Source of the DNA: Granulosicoccus sp. | GTDB lineage: Bacteria > Pseudomonadota > Gammaproteobacteria > Granulosicoccales > Granulosicoccaceae | Length of the DNA stretch: 36,265 nucleotides | Reading direction: 5' to 3' | NCBI GenBank assembly: GCA_023301725.1 | Contig: JALZUD010000002.1 | Location: 1 to 36,265 of the forward strand | Shown: in pieces, positions 15,664 through 24,132 of the stretch | How the letters are laid out: each line of letters opens with the position of its first letter | How positions within the stretch are numbered: position 1 is the stretch's first letter | The notes under the pieces: generated by a model | The model's input: only the letters and a program-made list of their open reading frames with translations | The model's database searches: none | Told to the model about the DNA's origin: nothing | Position numbers and translations under genes: made by a program

Positions 15664-17867
15664 TGGGTATCACTCGGCGTGTGTTCATGGTGTCTGGGGT
15701 GGCAATGGGGGGTGGACTGTTGCTTGGTGTGGGCGGTGTTACAGCGCATCTGTTAACACACAACCGACTGGATGTTCAACGCGATGCGCACACAGATCAG
15801 GATTCCTCGCTAGTTAACCTGTGGATACGCATAACACCTGATAACCAAGTCATTGTCATTAATCCGCATACTGATATGGGGCAGGGTTCGAGCACGGGAC
15901 TGCTACAAATCATAGCGGATGAGCTTGATGCGCAATGGTCACAAATGCACATAGAAACCGCCCCTGCTACTCCCGCCTACTCTAACGGAAAAGTGATTGA
16001 GGGCTTTGTTAGAGAAAACGTAGGCCCGCCTGAATGGGCCAATGTGTTGATGGAAAATGGCTTCTATCGAGTGGGCGATTTAATGAACTTGCAGGTAACT
16101 GGCGGTAGTTCAGCTATTCGATATACCGGTTGGCAAGCAATGCGAAAAGCAGCAGCGGCAGCTCGTCAAATGCTCATTGAAGCCGCATCCCTTGAATTAG
16201 ATGTACCAACGAACTCATTGGTGACTGAAGACGGGTACGTTGTGCATAGCAGCTCCGGAAAAAAACTAAGCTACGGAGAGCTTGCAAGCCGTGCAGCCTC
16301 ATTAGATAGCCCCGCTGGCGTCTCGCTCAAAGAGCCTGAAAATTATCGGCTAATTGGTCAATCTATGCCAAGGGTTGATGTACCAAAGAAAGTGATTGCC
16401 AATGCCGACTACAGTATTGATGCCGCTGTGCCGGACATGCAATTTGCAGCAGTTGTATCCAGTAACACGATAGGTGCGCAGGTAAAATCTATAGAAAATT
16501 CTGCTGAAATTGCATTGTCTCGTGGTGTCAGCGATGTACTAGTACTGCCAGGTGGCGTTGCTGTGGTGGCCGATAATCCATGGCGTGCTGAGACGGCGGT
16601 ACGCCGGTTGAATTTTACTACCGAACCACATGCTAATGACTCACTAAGCACGCAATCGATACTTGAAATGCAGCGAGAGGCACTGGCAGAGGAGCTCTCG
16701 GTCGCTTCGGAAGCAGGTAAGCCTGCTGATGAGAAATCAACGGTGTCGGCGGAATATGTTGTGCCGTATCTGGCACATGCCACGCTTGAACCGATGAACG
16801 CCACCGTGTGGCAGGAAGATGGAAAACTTCATGTGCATTGCGGCGTGCAAAATCCGTTATTAGCGAGAGCCACTGTTGCAAAGCATGCAGGGCTCGATCT
16901 TGATGATGTCGTATTGCATCCACATCAGATGGGGGGTGGGTTTGGACGGCGTGTTGGATTTAGCGTCTCTGGCGACGAGCCTTTGAATTGGTTGATACAG
17001 GCTGTGCGCATCTCTCTCGATTCAGGTAAACCGGTGAAGACGACATGGTCGCGCGAGGCAGATATTCGCAGTGATGTTTATCGCCCGATGGTGGTGGCGC
17101 AATTCGATGGTGCGCTCGATGACAAAGGTAAGCCTTATCTGTGGCGCTTACGCAGCTACGGCAAAGAAATGAACATCAAAGCTGTTAAACCGCCTTACAG
17201 AGTACCCAATATGTCGGTAAGTTTTGCTGACAAGCCACATCCTGTGCCCATTGGTTTCTGGAGAAGTGTTGAGCATTCACAACATGGTTTTTTTGTTGAA
17301 AGCTTCATAGACGAACTGGCCGATGCTGCAAAGGTTGATCCTCTGGAATATCGACTGAGCTTGCTGGACGAGGAATCACCTGCGGCACACACGCTGCGTG
17401 CTGTAGCGCGGATGTCTGGTTGGCGCCATGGGGTGGATAAACAAGGGCGAGCCATGGGAGTGGCGTTGGTACACAGCTTTGGGTCAACGGTTGCACAGGT
17501 AGTGGAAGCATCAATGACCCCCTCAGGGCCACGTGCGCATCACGTCTGGTGCGCTGTAGACTGCGGCACTGCCGTTAACCCGCAAGCGGTGGAGGCACAG
17601 GTGCAAGGTGCAGTGAATTTTGCGTTATCGGCAGCGCTCTACGGCAAATGTGATATCAAGGATGGCTCTGTGGTGCAAAGTAATTTTCACGACTACCGCA
17701 TTGTAGGTTTCGCGCAAGCGCCACGCATAGAGGTAAAGCTGTTGGAATTGGGTAGCCCGATGGGTGGTGTTGGAGAAATCGGTGTGCCGCCACTAGCACC
17801 TGCGCTGTGCAATGCGCTGTTCAGTATTGATGGTCAGCGCCGGCGCAGCTTGCCGTTGCTTTCGTGA
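15663..17867 (+). CDS. iorB: Molybdopterin-binding subunit of a molybdenum hydroxylase, IorB-like, with Tat signal
   Basis: A 734-residue large subunit of the xanthine-dehydrogenase family. The N-terminus ITRRVFMVSG followed by a glycine-rich hydrophobic stretch is a twin-arginine signal, so the complex should be exported folded with its small subunit. Further motifs include HTDMGQGSSTGL, QMGGGFGRRVG, the substrate region PIGFWRSVEHSQHGF and the active-site glutamate in GGVGEIGVPPLAPA near the C-terminus. No FAD-binding middle subunit is present, as expected for the IorAB type, which hands electrons to a cytochrome or other acceptor. The gene overlaps the [2Fe-2S] subunit by 1 base. Likely substrates are an N-heterocycle or an aldehyde. 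The TPP enzyme upstream favours an aldehyde, which is inference. Confidence 0.9.
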   Translation: MGITRRVFMVSGVAMGGGLLLGVGGVTAHLLTHNRLDVQRDAHTDQDSSLVNLWIRITPDNQVIVINPHTDMGQGSSTGLLQIIADELDAQWSQMHIETAPATPAYSNGKVIEGFVRENVGPPEWANVLMENGFYRVGDLMNLQVTGGSSAIRYTGWQAMRKAAAAARQMLIEAASLELDVPTNSLVTEDGYVVHSSSGKKLSYGELASRAASLDSPAGVSLKEPENYRLIGQSMPRVDVPKKVIANADYSIDAAVPDMQFAAVVSSNTIGAQVKSIENSAEIALSRGVSDVLVLPGGVAVVADNPWRAETAVRRLNFTTEPHANDSLSTQSILEMQREALAEELSVASEAGKPADEKSTVSAEYVVPYLAHATLEPMNATVWQEDGKLHVHCGVQNPLLARATVAKHAGLDLDDVVLHPHQMGGGFGRRVGFSVSGDEPLNWLIQAVRISLDSGKPVKTTWSREADIRSDVYRPMVVAQFDGALDDKGKPYLWRLRSYGKEMNIKAVKPPYRVPNMSVSFADKPHPVPIGFWRSVEHSQHGFFVESFIDELADAAKVDPLEYRLSLLDEESPAAHTLRAVARMSGWRHGVDKQGRAMGVALVHSFGSTVAQVVEASMTPSGPRAHHVWCAVDCGTAVNPQAVEAQVQGAVNFALSAALYGKCDIKDGSVVQSNFHDYRIVGFAQAPRIEVKLLELGSPMGGVGEIGVPPLAPALCNALFSIDGQRRRSLPLLS

Positions 17868-17923
17868 TTATTAGATAGAGTGCGATAAACAGTGAATAAT
17901 GATCTGCTACTGGCCAGATAGAG

Positions 17924-19558
17924 CTATTGGTCTGTGCTCTGCCAGACGCGTTCCAGAGCTTCGAAAAATCGGCGGCCTATTTCACGACTAGCTGAGGGTC
18001 CGAAGTGTATGCAGCCTGTGGAGCCGCACGGGTAAGAAGGAGGTAATAGATCATCGTTGTTCACCCAGTCAGAGAACGGTACCAGCATGGCGATATTTCT
18101 ATGAACCGAATCAACCTCCTGCTTGTCTTCGCTCCAGCGGGAGAAATCGCCACGCTCATCTTCACCTCTGGATTGTGTCGACACAATAAAAGGGATCGGT
18201 GCTTGTGGTCCACGTGCTGATTCGCCACGTCCGTCTTCGTGAGCATCAGTGCGGATGCGTTCTACCATGAGTTGCAGATTTTCCTCGTAACTATCGGCAC
18301 AGGCTTTTGTAGTGGAGTCTGCCTCACCTTGCTGCCACAGAACACCTCTGAAAATTCCGTCAGTATCTTGCATGGTGGTGCGTAAACGAACCAAGGCTCG
18401 TTCGAGTAATCCACTACCACCTAACGAGCTGTTGTCGGTTTGCGATGCATTCCATGCAAAAGTATCATCCACTCCTTCGGTACGGCAGAAGCCTGAAGCT
18501 TCCCAAGCTGCTGGTACCAGATAGATATCTTGTGTTGTCGAGTCGAGCGCTACCTTTGCGAAAGACAAGCCAGGCCCTAGGGTAGTTCCAGTTTTAGTAT
18601 CACGGTCAGATTTTAACGGCTCGTGTAATGGATCTTGCGCTCGTATATAACGAGGTTCGATAGCCGCGTTGTCAGGGTTGGAAAAATCCTCTGAAGATGG
18701 AAACAAATTAGGGTCGTTGCGACTTACATTTAGTTGCCGAATGCGGCGGTTTGTTTCATCACTGCCACCAGCTGATGCGTCTATCGAGTTGTCACCAGTG
18801 CGGCCAACCATATTGCTTTGGCCAATGAGCAGGTAAATATCAGGAACCTCTATCGGTTTTATGTCCAGAATCAGATCTTGTGTGCGTACTTGGTCGCCAC
18901 TGCTCGCCACTATCTCGAATCTGCGCTCATGTTCCATGCGGGGTTGCATGCCCACAGGCAATGTAAAAGTGAGGGTAGTGTTTGTGTTGTCTGTATCAAG
19001 GCGTGCGTTTAAAAGCTCAACTATTAGGGATTTTTCATCCATCGCAGACATTGCCTGAACGGCAATATCAACAGCTTCGTTTCCGGCCATATTTGCTGTG
19101 ACTGAGAAGCTTGTGCCTGTCGAACTTCCTTCAAAAAGTGCACGTCGGTTGTTGTCTATTGACAACGTGAAGTTGTAATCTGGAAGCTCTTCAGTTTCTG
19201 CTGTGTCTGTATTTTCAACAGTATCGTCTACAGATTCTGCATTGTCGTTCTCTGTGTTCTGGTTGTTAGCGTTTTCATCTTCGACATTGTCGCTGGCCGA
19301 ATTGTCATCATCCGAATTTTCGCTATCTGTAACTTGTTCCGCAGGTGTGTCGATAGAAGGACCGCTGCCTTGAGTTGAATCATCGCTCGGTACGCCTGCA
19401 TCTTGGCTCGTATCGTTGTCGTTACCCAGCGTTACGTCTTCTGGCACGTCAATAGATTCGTTATTGGTCGATAGTGCGGCAACAGAGGTGGAGACTCCGC
19501 TCCCACAAGACGATAGGTAGAATCCTGAGAGCAGAACGAACAGACATCGAATTTTCAT
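17924..19558 (-). CDS. Lipoprotein with SGNH (sialate O-acetylesterase-like, SASA) domain
   Basis: A 544-residue exported lipoprotein. The signal peptide ends in the lipobox LSSC with Cys18 as the lipidation site. A low-complexity Asp/Asn/Ser/Glu/Thr-rich linker covers about residues 30-125, then a small beta-rich region covers about 128-235. The C-terminal SASA esterase domain covers about 235-540. Catalytic blocks are LLIGQSNMVG (nucleophile Ser near 247), WQQGEAD near 411 and CIHFGP near 517 with the catalytic histidine. The enzyme should remove O-acetyl groups from sugars, possibly plant or algal polysaccharide, while anchored in the membrane. The acidic linker is similar in style to that of the FG-GAP protein. 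No polysaccharide lyase or glycoside hydrolase is adjacent. It converges on iorB. Confidence 0.85.
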   Translation of the reverse strand: MKIRCLFVLLSGFYLSSCGSGVSTSVAALSTNNESIDVPEDVTLGNDNDTSQDAGVPSDDSTQGSGPSIDTPAEQVTDSENSDDDNSASDNVEDENANNQNTENDNAESVDDTVENTDTAETEELPDYNFTLSIDNNRRALFEGSSTGTSFSVTANMAGNEAVDIAVQAMSAMDEKSLIVELLNARLDTDNTNTTLTFTLPVGMQPRMEHERRFEIVASSGDQVRTQDLILDIKPIEVPDIYLLIGQSNMVGRTGDNSIDASAGGSDETNRRIRQLNVSRNDPNLFPSSEDFSNPDNAAIEPRYIRAQDPLHEPLKSDRDTKTGTTLGPGLSFAKVALDSTTQDIYLVPAAWEASGFCRTEGVDDTFAWNASQTDNSSLGGSGLLERALVRLRTTMQDTDGIFRGVLWQQGEADSTTKACADSYEENLQLMVERIRTDAHEDGRGESARGPQAPIPFIVSTQSRGEDERGDFSRWSEDKQEVDSVHRNIAMLVPFSDWVNNDDLLPPSYPCGSTGCIHFGPSASREIGRRFFEALERVWQSTDQ

Positions 19559-19583
19559 AGTGTTGTGCTTGCTTGGGTACAGT

Positions 19584-19640
19584 GATCAGACCGTGCGCGG
19601 TTGCTCTGGTTTTGAGGAAAAGATCATCCGCAGTCTGATC
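19584..19640. repeat. Perfect 8-bp inverted repeat upstream of the SASA lipoprotein gene
   Basis: GATCAGAC at 19584-19591 is the exact reverse complement of GTCTGATC at 19633-19640, with 41 bases between. It lies 26 to 82 bases upstream of the lipoprotein start on the minus strand, where a promoter should be. The spacing resembles that of the inverted repeat at 73-136, but the arm sequence differs. Confidence 0.3.
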
Positions 19641-19785
19641 TATCGCCATGCTAGCAAATCAAAGGCAATTGGCCCGTTAAACAGTGTGTGAAACTAACAC
19701 TTAGAACAGTTGAATTTTAAAACATTGTGAAAGCTCACATTAAGCCTCTGGCAAGATTAGTTTTGCCTCATTGCCTCATTGCCGC

Positions 19786-20436
19786 TTAGGCATCCCAGCT
19801 GATATCAAATTTCGTAATCACAGATTGAACCTGTTCTGGTGTCAGCTGCTGAGGCGACAATCCTCGCGTCAGTAGCGCCAATCTGGCGGAGGCCTCCAGC
19901 TCTTCGATAGCATTGCACGCCGCTTCTACGTCTTTTGCTGCTACCACAGGGCCGTGATTAGCAAGCATCACCGCACTTCGTTTTCCTGCCAGGCTACGAA
20001 CAGCGTCCCCCATGGCGGCATCCCCTGGTACGAAGAACGGCAGTAATTTCACTCGCCCTAACTGAATCAAACTGTACGGAGTTAATGGTGGAATAAAGTC
20101 GTCCACATTAGCGTCTGGCATCATAGATAACGCCACAGAATGGCAAGAATGCAGATGAACGACAGCTCCAGCGCTGCTACGCGTATCGTAGAAAGCTGTG
20201 TGCAGCGACATCTCTTTGGTGGGTGGATCGCCTCCAATCAATATGCCGTCACTGTTAAAGTGACTTAGCCTTGAAGGGTCGAGGCGGCCAAAACTGGTGC
20301 CTGTTGGGCTTACCAGTAGTCCGCCATCCGAGGTGCGTGCCGAGATGTTGCCAGTTGAGCCGCCGGTTAACCCGCGGTCAAATAGAGATTTTGCTAACAA
20401 GCAAACGTGCTCTCGCAATACAGCCTCTGCACTCAT
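19786..20436 (-). CDS. otnC: Class II aldolase/adducin-family decarboxylase, OtnC-like
   Basis: A 216-residue metal-dependent enzyme. It closely resembles 3-oxo-tetronate 4-phosphate decarboxylase: GGSTGNISARTSDGGLLVSP at the N-terminus, then PTGTSFG, then TKEMSLHTAFYDTR with the catalytic glutamate. The metal histidines lie in HLHSCHSVAL and LANHGPVVA, and the C-terminal half has LPFFVPGD. Known OtnC makes dihydroxyacetone phosphate from a 3-oxo-tetronate 4-phosphate together with OtnK and an oxidoreductase. No otnK (DUF1537 kinase) or otnI is in this window, so the gene is an orphan here. The start at 20436 is chosen for a strong GGAGG 8 bases upstream. It is divergent from proX. Other class II aldolase activities are possible. 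Confidence 0.82.
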   Translation of the reverse strand: MSAEAVLREHVCLLAKSLFDRGLTGGSTGNISARTSDGGLLVSPTGTSFGRLDPSRLSHFNSDGILIGGDPPTKEMSLHTAFYDTRSSAGAVVHLHSCHSVALSMMPDANVDDFIPPLTPYSLIQLGRVKLLPFFVPGDAAMGDAVRSLAGKRSAVMLANHGPVVAAKDVEAACNAIEELEASARLALLTRGLSPQQLTPEQVQSVITKFDISWDA

Positions 20437-20444
20437 ACTGAACG

Positions 20445-20449
20445 CCTCC
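20445..20449 (-). promoter_or_regulatory. Ribosome binding site deciding the OtnC-like start
   Basis: GGAGG on the minus strand lies 8 bases before the ATG at 20436. A longer in-frame reading from 20532 has no such site and adds 32 non-family residues, so 20436 is the better start. Confidence 0.7.
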
Positions 20450-20704
20450 GATTTAAAAATTTCTTCAAATTGTAAATTTCTCGATAGCTCATGTCGGCTT
20501 TGGTGCACAGAATTTAGTGACGTCCTTAGCAAAACGATCGTCGCTATACATTAACAAACGGTCGCTGCAACGTGTGTATCCTCCCGATCGCAGGGCAAAA
20601 AATGCCTGAGTGCGGTAGCCGATTGTGCTTTCCGGCGCAGCTCTTTCTAGTGTGCCATTGCTCTTCGGGGTATGCTGTGTCCACGTTGGCGAGTTTAGAA
20701 CACC

Positions 20705-20718
20705 CTGACGCTCGTCAG
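20705..20718 (+). promoter_or_regulatory. Palindrome in the proX leader (operator or attenuator)
   Basis: CTGACG at 20705-20710 and CGTCAG at 20713-20718 form a perfect 6-bp inverted repeat with a 2-base centre, followed at once by ATTTTACTGTTTT. It lies 46 bases before the proX start. A GC-containing stem followed by T-rich sequence could act as a weak attenuator. Equally, a 14-bp palindrome could be a repressor operator for an osmotic or choline-type regulator. Confidence 0.4.
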
Positions 20719-20752
20719 ATTTTACTGTTTTAGGGACAATTACAATTAAATT

Positions 20753-20758
20753 AGGAGA
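20753..20758 (+). promoter_or_regulatory. Strong ribosome binding site for the TTG start of proX
   Basis: AGGAGA lies 5 bases before TTG at 20764. It supports the uncommon TTG codon as the start, because the signal peptide begins there. Confidence 0.7.
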
Positions 20759-20763
20759 AAATC

Positions 20764-21738
20764 TTGAGGATTAAGTCAAAATTGTATGCAGGGCTAGCGC
20801 TTATTGCCATGCTCTCGTCCGCACCCGGCGCACACGCTGCCTGCGGAAATGTATCAATCACCGAAATGAACTGGGCTTCATCGCAGATCATCACTGAGGT
20901 TTCCAAGTTTATATTGGAGCAAGGATACGGTTGCACCGTAGAAAAAGTGCCATCTGCCACCACGACTTCAGTCGCGTCACTGGCTGAAAATGGCGAGCCT
21001 GACATTGTTACAGAACTTTGGCTCAACTCTACAGGTGAAGTTTTCAGCAAGCTTGAAGAAGAAGGTAAAGTGACTCGTCTCGCCGACGTCTTTAATCCAG
21101 GTGGTGTTGAAGGCTGGTGGATTCCTCAGTATTTGGCAGATGCGCACCCTGAGTTGCTAACCCTTGAAGGTGTTATGGCTAATCCTGAACTTGTGGGTGG
21201 CCGTTTCAACAATTGCCCGGACGGATGGGGCTGCAGAATCGTAAACGACAACTTAATCAATGCTACGAGCCTGCGCGATAGTATGGAAGTGTTTGACCAT
21301 GGTTCTGGTGAAACTCTTGGCGCCTCTATTGCCTCAGCTTACGAAGATGAAGCCCCTTGGTTCGGTTACTACTGGGCGCCTACTGCAGTACTAGGCAAAT
21401 ACCCAATGGCGCAAGTTAAAATTGGCGACATTAACGAAGAAGCTCATCTTGCCAACGGCAATGCTGACATCGACAATCCAGTTGTCTCGGATTTCCCACC
21501 AGCACCTGTTCTAACGGTTGCCACAGCCGAATTGGCGGAGCGTGAGCCTGCAGTAGCTGAGTTAATGGGTAAAGTTAGCTTCGATATCGATATCCTGAAT
21601 GGCGTACTTGCCTGGCAGGATGCTGAAGGTGCTTCGGCTGAAGAAGCTGCTGTGTACTTCATCAGCAACAACTCCGATGTATGGTCAGAGTGGCTCGATG
21701 ACTCTGCACGTGAAAAGCTGGCTCAGCTAATCAAGTAA
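20764..21738 (+). CDS. proX: Glycine-betaine/proline-type ABC transporter substrate-binding protein
   Basis: A 324-residue periplasmic binding protein of the ProX/OpuAC family. A signal peptide ends near residue 25 (SAPGAHA). The mature part has ITEMNWASSQI at its start and GEPDIVTELWLNS. GGVEGWWIPQY and PWFGYYWAPTAVLG supply the tryptophans and tyrosines that build the aromatic cage for quaternary ammonium groups. A Cys pair in NCPDGWGC may form a disulfide. It starts at TTG with a strong ribosome site. The permease follows after 221 bases containing a large hairpin, so the binding protein is probably made in excess over the membrane components. The ligand could be glycine betaine, carnitine, butyrobetaine, choline or a related solute; this cannot be told from sequence alone. 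Confidence 0.92.
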   Translation: MRIKSKLYAGLALIAMLSSAPGAHAACGNVSITEMNWASSQIITEVSKFILEQGYGCTVEKVPSATTTSVASLAENGEPDIVTELWLNSTGEVFSKLEEEGKVTRLADVFNPGGVEGWWIPQYLADAHPELLTLEGVMANPELVGGRFNNCPDGWGCRIVNDNLINATSLRDSMEVFDHGSGETLGASIASAYEDEAPWFGYYWAPTAVLGKYPMAQVKIGDINEEAHLANGNADIDNPVVSDFPPAPVLTVATAELAEREPAVAELMGKVSFDIDILNGVLAWQDAEGASAEEAAVYFISNNSDVWSEWLDDSAREKLAQLIK

Positions 21739-21756
21739 GACAATACCGATAAGCAA

Positions 21757-21797
21757 GGCAACATGTTGGCCTAAGGATTCCTTACCGATATGTTGCC
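21757..21797 (+). promoter_or_regulatory. Large intercistronic hairpin between proX and proW
   Basis: Outer arms GGCAACAT (21757-21764) and ATGTTGCC (21790-21797) pair perfectly. An inner stem TAAGGA (21772-21777) pairs with TCCTTA (21779-21784). No T-run follows, so full termination is unlikely. Hairpins at this place in binding-protein operons typically block 3-prime decay and cut read-through, which raises the ratio of binding protein to permease. Confidence 0.6.
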
Positions 21798-21959
21798 GCG
21801 CTTTACCCTTGTGTTTCATAAAACGTTGTGTCGCTTGAAAGCTTAAGGCTCTTCTGGGTTCGACATTTTATGCAAGGCCAGGATGTACCTCAACGCGGCT
21901 ACGATCTACCACCTAGCCTCGTAAATCTAGCCCCGCAAATTTAAAAATAATAAAATCTC

Positions 21960-22991
21960 ATGGCTTATTACGACTTTGCATTCGACAAATTAGGGCTACG
22001 AGATTGGTGCGATGCTGACAAGACCAGCAATGGTCCTGTATCCATGGCAGACCTCTTGGCTCAAACGGGTGTAGAGCAGGAACAGTCAGCTTTTACCATT
22101 CCTTTCCCTTCGCTTGACGAACTACATGAGGCTTGCGCAGCTGTTGGGCAATCAAGAGATGTCACCAAAGGCGTAGAAAATGGATTTCTAGCGATCAAGG
22201 ATGTGCTTCGCTATGTGCTTGATCCGCTCACGCAGCCCTTAAGCTGGATTCTGGAATACTCTATATCAACGTTTGAAAGCACTCCTTGGTGGCTCATGCT
22301 GCCCATTCTTGCAGTGATCGTCTTTCTTACCTCTCGTTCGGTGCGACTGGTCGGTTTTGTCATGGTTTGCCTGTTGTTTTTGGCGTTTGTTGATCACTAC
22401 GATCATTCCATGCAAACCTTGGCCATCATTTTTGTGTGCGCCACACTATGCGTACTTCTGGGTGTGCCTATAGGCATTGCTATGTCCCGTAGTGATCGAT
22501 TGCAGCGGATGATTATCCCCGTGCTCGATATGCTGCAAACCCTGCCGCCTTTTGTTTATCTAATTCCGCTTATTTTCCTGTTTTCTATCACCGAACCCAA
22601 GCTCTACGGCATTGCCATTATTTTGTATGCCATCGTGCCGGTAATACGTCTTACCAATCTGGGTATTCGATTGGTCGATGCCGATGTCATAGAGGCTGCG
22701 AATTCATTTGGCATGACTAACAGGCAAAAATTGTTTGGTGTGCAGATTCCGTTAGCCTTGCCCAATATTATGGCTGGTGTAAACCAGACCATTATGATGA
22801 GTCTGGCAATGGTAGTTATTGCGTCGCTGGTTTCAGCTCCTGGTTTAGGCGTGCTGGTGTTGCGCGGCATTCGAAATCTTGAACTGGGTGTCGGCCTTGT
22901 AGCCGGTTTTGGCGTTGTCCTACTGGCGATTATTCTGGATCGCGTGACTAAGGCTGCGCTTGACCGTGTCAATGCTGCTCAGCAGCATTAG
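21960..22991 (+). CDS. proW: Glycine-betaine/proline-type ABC transporter permease
   Basis: A 343-residue inner-membrane permease. There is a soluble N-terminal region of about 90 residues, as in ProW. Membrane helices begin near WWLMLPILAVIVFL (about 112) and continue through VGFVMVCLLFLAFV, LAIIFVCATLCVLLGVPIG, VYLIPLIFLFSI and IAIILYAIVPVI, ending with VGLVAGFGVVLLAIIL. The cytoplasmic EAA loop that docks the ATPase is EAANSFGMTNRQKLFGVQIP. There is little ribosome-site signal before the ATG. It lies between proX and proV in one transcription unit; the ProV start comes 46 bases after its stop. Confidence 0.92.
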   Translation: MAYYDFAFDKLGLRDWCDADKTSNGPVSMADLLAQTGVEQEQSAFTIPFPSLDELHEACAAVGQSRDVTKGVENGFLAIKDVLRYVLDPLTQPLSWILEYSISTFESTPWWLMLPILAVIVFLTSRSVRLVGFVMVCLLFLAFVDHYDHSMQTLAIIFVCATLCVLLGVPIGIAMSRSDRLQRMIIPVLDMLQTLPPFVYLIPLIFLFSITEPKLYGIAIILYAIVPVIRLTNLGIRLVDADVIEAANSFGMTNRQKLFGVQIPLALPNIMAGVNQTIMMSLAMVVIASLVSAPGLGVLVLRGIRNLELGVGLVAGFGVVLLAIILDRVTKAALDRVNAAQQH

Positions 22992-23037
22992 ACTCCAAGC
23001 ATCTAAATTGATTGAACCAATTGAAGGGACGACAAAA

Positions 23038-24096
23038 GTGACCAACGACATCAAGGTTTCAATCCGTAACCTTTACAAGATATTTGGTACTGATCCTGAA
23101 GCTGCCTTGCAGCACGTGCTAAGTGGCACATCCAAACCCGACCTCTTAAAAGAGCACGGACACGTTCTTGGATTGAAGGACATCAATATTGATATCCGTG
23201 CTGGCGAAATCACAGTCATCATGGGTTTGTCGGGTTCCGGTAAGTCAACACTTATCAGGCATCTCAACCGACTGATCGAGCCCACTGCAGGAGAGGTTGC
23301 TGTAGATGGCGATAACGTGCTCGAATACGACGAGCAAAAGCTTCGAGATTTGCGGCGGCAGACGATGTCCATGGTGTTCCAGAAATTTGCCTTGTTACCT
23401 CATCGCACTGTTCTGGATAATGCTGGCACTATGCTAAAAGTACGTGGTGTCAAGAAGCGTGAATACCTCTCTGAGGCTGACAAATGGCTACAGCGGGTTG
23501 GGTTAGAAGGTTATGGCGCGCATTACCCACATCAACTCTCAGGTGGTATGCAGCAACGAGTCGGCATCGCCAGAGCGCTCACGTCCAATTCACCGATAAT
23601 GCTAATGGACGAGGCTTTCTCGGCACTTGACCCTTTGATTCGCACCGACATGCAGGATTTATTATTGGAGCTTCAGCTAGAGCTTCAGAAAACGATCGTA
23701 TTCATCACACACGATCTTGATGAAGCGTTGAAGCTTGCCGATCACCTTGTGATTCTCAAGGACGGTTACATTGTTCAGCAAGGCGAACCTCAACACATTC
23801 TTTTGAATCCAAACGATCCGTATATTGAGGATTTTGTCAGTGATATAAATCGTGCACGTGTGCTGCGTATTCGCTCAATAATGACACCATTAACAGGCGA
23901 CATTCCAGCTAATGCGCATGGAGAGGTAGATTACGACGATACCTTGGAGAGCATGATTGCGCGATCCGGCGGAGATACCTCGCATGCGTATGTTGTTATG
24001 CGTGATAAAAAGCCCGTGGGTATACTCGACATGACCAGTCTTGTAAGAGCATTGGTGCCTCGAGTTGCCACGGAAGAGGGCGCACGTAAGTATTAG
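23038..24096 (+). CDS. proV: Glycine-betaine/proline-type ABC transporter ATP-binding protein
   Basis: A 352-residue ATPase that powers the ProW permease. Walker A is GLSGSGKST, the Q-loop is VFQKFALLPHRTV, and the ABC signature is LSGGMQQRVGIARAL. Walker B is IMLMDEAFSALDP and the H-loop is ITHDLDEAL. After the ATPase domain there is a short C-terminal regulatory region (about 270-345) with CBS-like features such as SHAYVVMRDKKPVGILDM. In related transporters this senses ionic strength. The start is GTG at 23038 with GAAGGGA about 10 bases upstream; a TTG at 22960, inside proW, would give 26 extra residues unlike the family. Confidence 0.92.
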   Translation: MTNDIKVSIRNLYKIFGTDPEAALQHVLSGTSKPDLLKEHGHVLGLKDINIDIRAGEITVIMGLSGSGKSTLIRHLNRLIEPTAGEVAVDGDNVLEYDEQKLRDLRRQTMSMVFQKFALLPHRTVLDNAGTMLKVRGVKKREYLSEADKWLQRVGLEGYGAHYPHQLSGGMQQRVGIARALTSNSPIMLMDEAFSALDPLIRTDMQDLLLELQLELQKTIVFITHDLDEALKLADHLVILKDGYIVQQGEPQHILLNPNDPYIEDFVSDINRARVLRIRSIMTPLTGDIPANAHGEVDYDDTLESMIARSGGDTSHAYVVMRDKKPVGILDMTSLVRALVPRVATEEGARKY

Positions 24097-24120
24097 AGCC
24101 GTGTCATCTAACCACTCATA

Positions 24121-24125
24121 GAGGT
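24121..24125 (+). promoter_or_regulatory. Ribosome binding site for the TTG start of the ThuA-like gene
   Basis: GAGGT lies 7 bases before TTG at 24133. It supports a TTG start, the second such start in this transcription unit. Confidence 0.65.
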
Positions 24126-24132
24126 CAGTACA

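Larger units (their letters stand above)
20437..20763. other. Divergent promoter region between the OtnC-like gene and proX
   Basis: These 327 bases carry the outward promoters of both genes. Contents I can support are the two ribosome sites and the palindrome at 20705-20718. No open frame or known riboswitch is visible, and no convincing -35/-10 pair can be fixed by eye. Confidence 0.5.

Noticed and set aside
19726..19739. TGTGA-AAGC-TCACA as a CRP site
   Set aside because: CRP sites have 6 bases between the half-sites; here there are 4.
19763..19784. Short tandem TTGCCTCA repeat after the OtnC-like gene
   Set aside because: Only about two and a half copies of 8 bases; no sign of a larger array or function.
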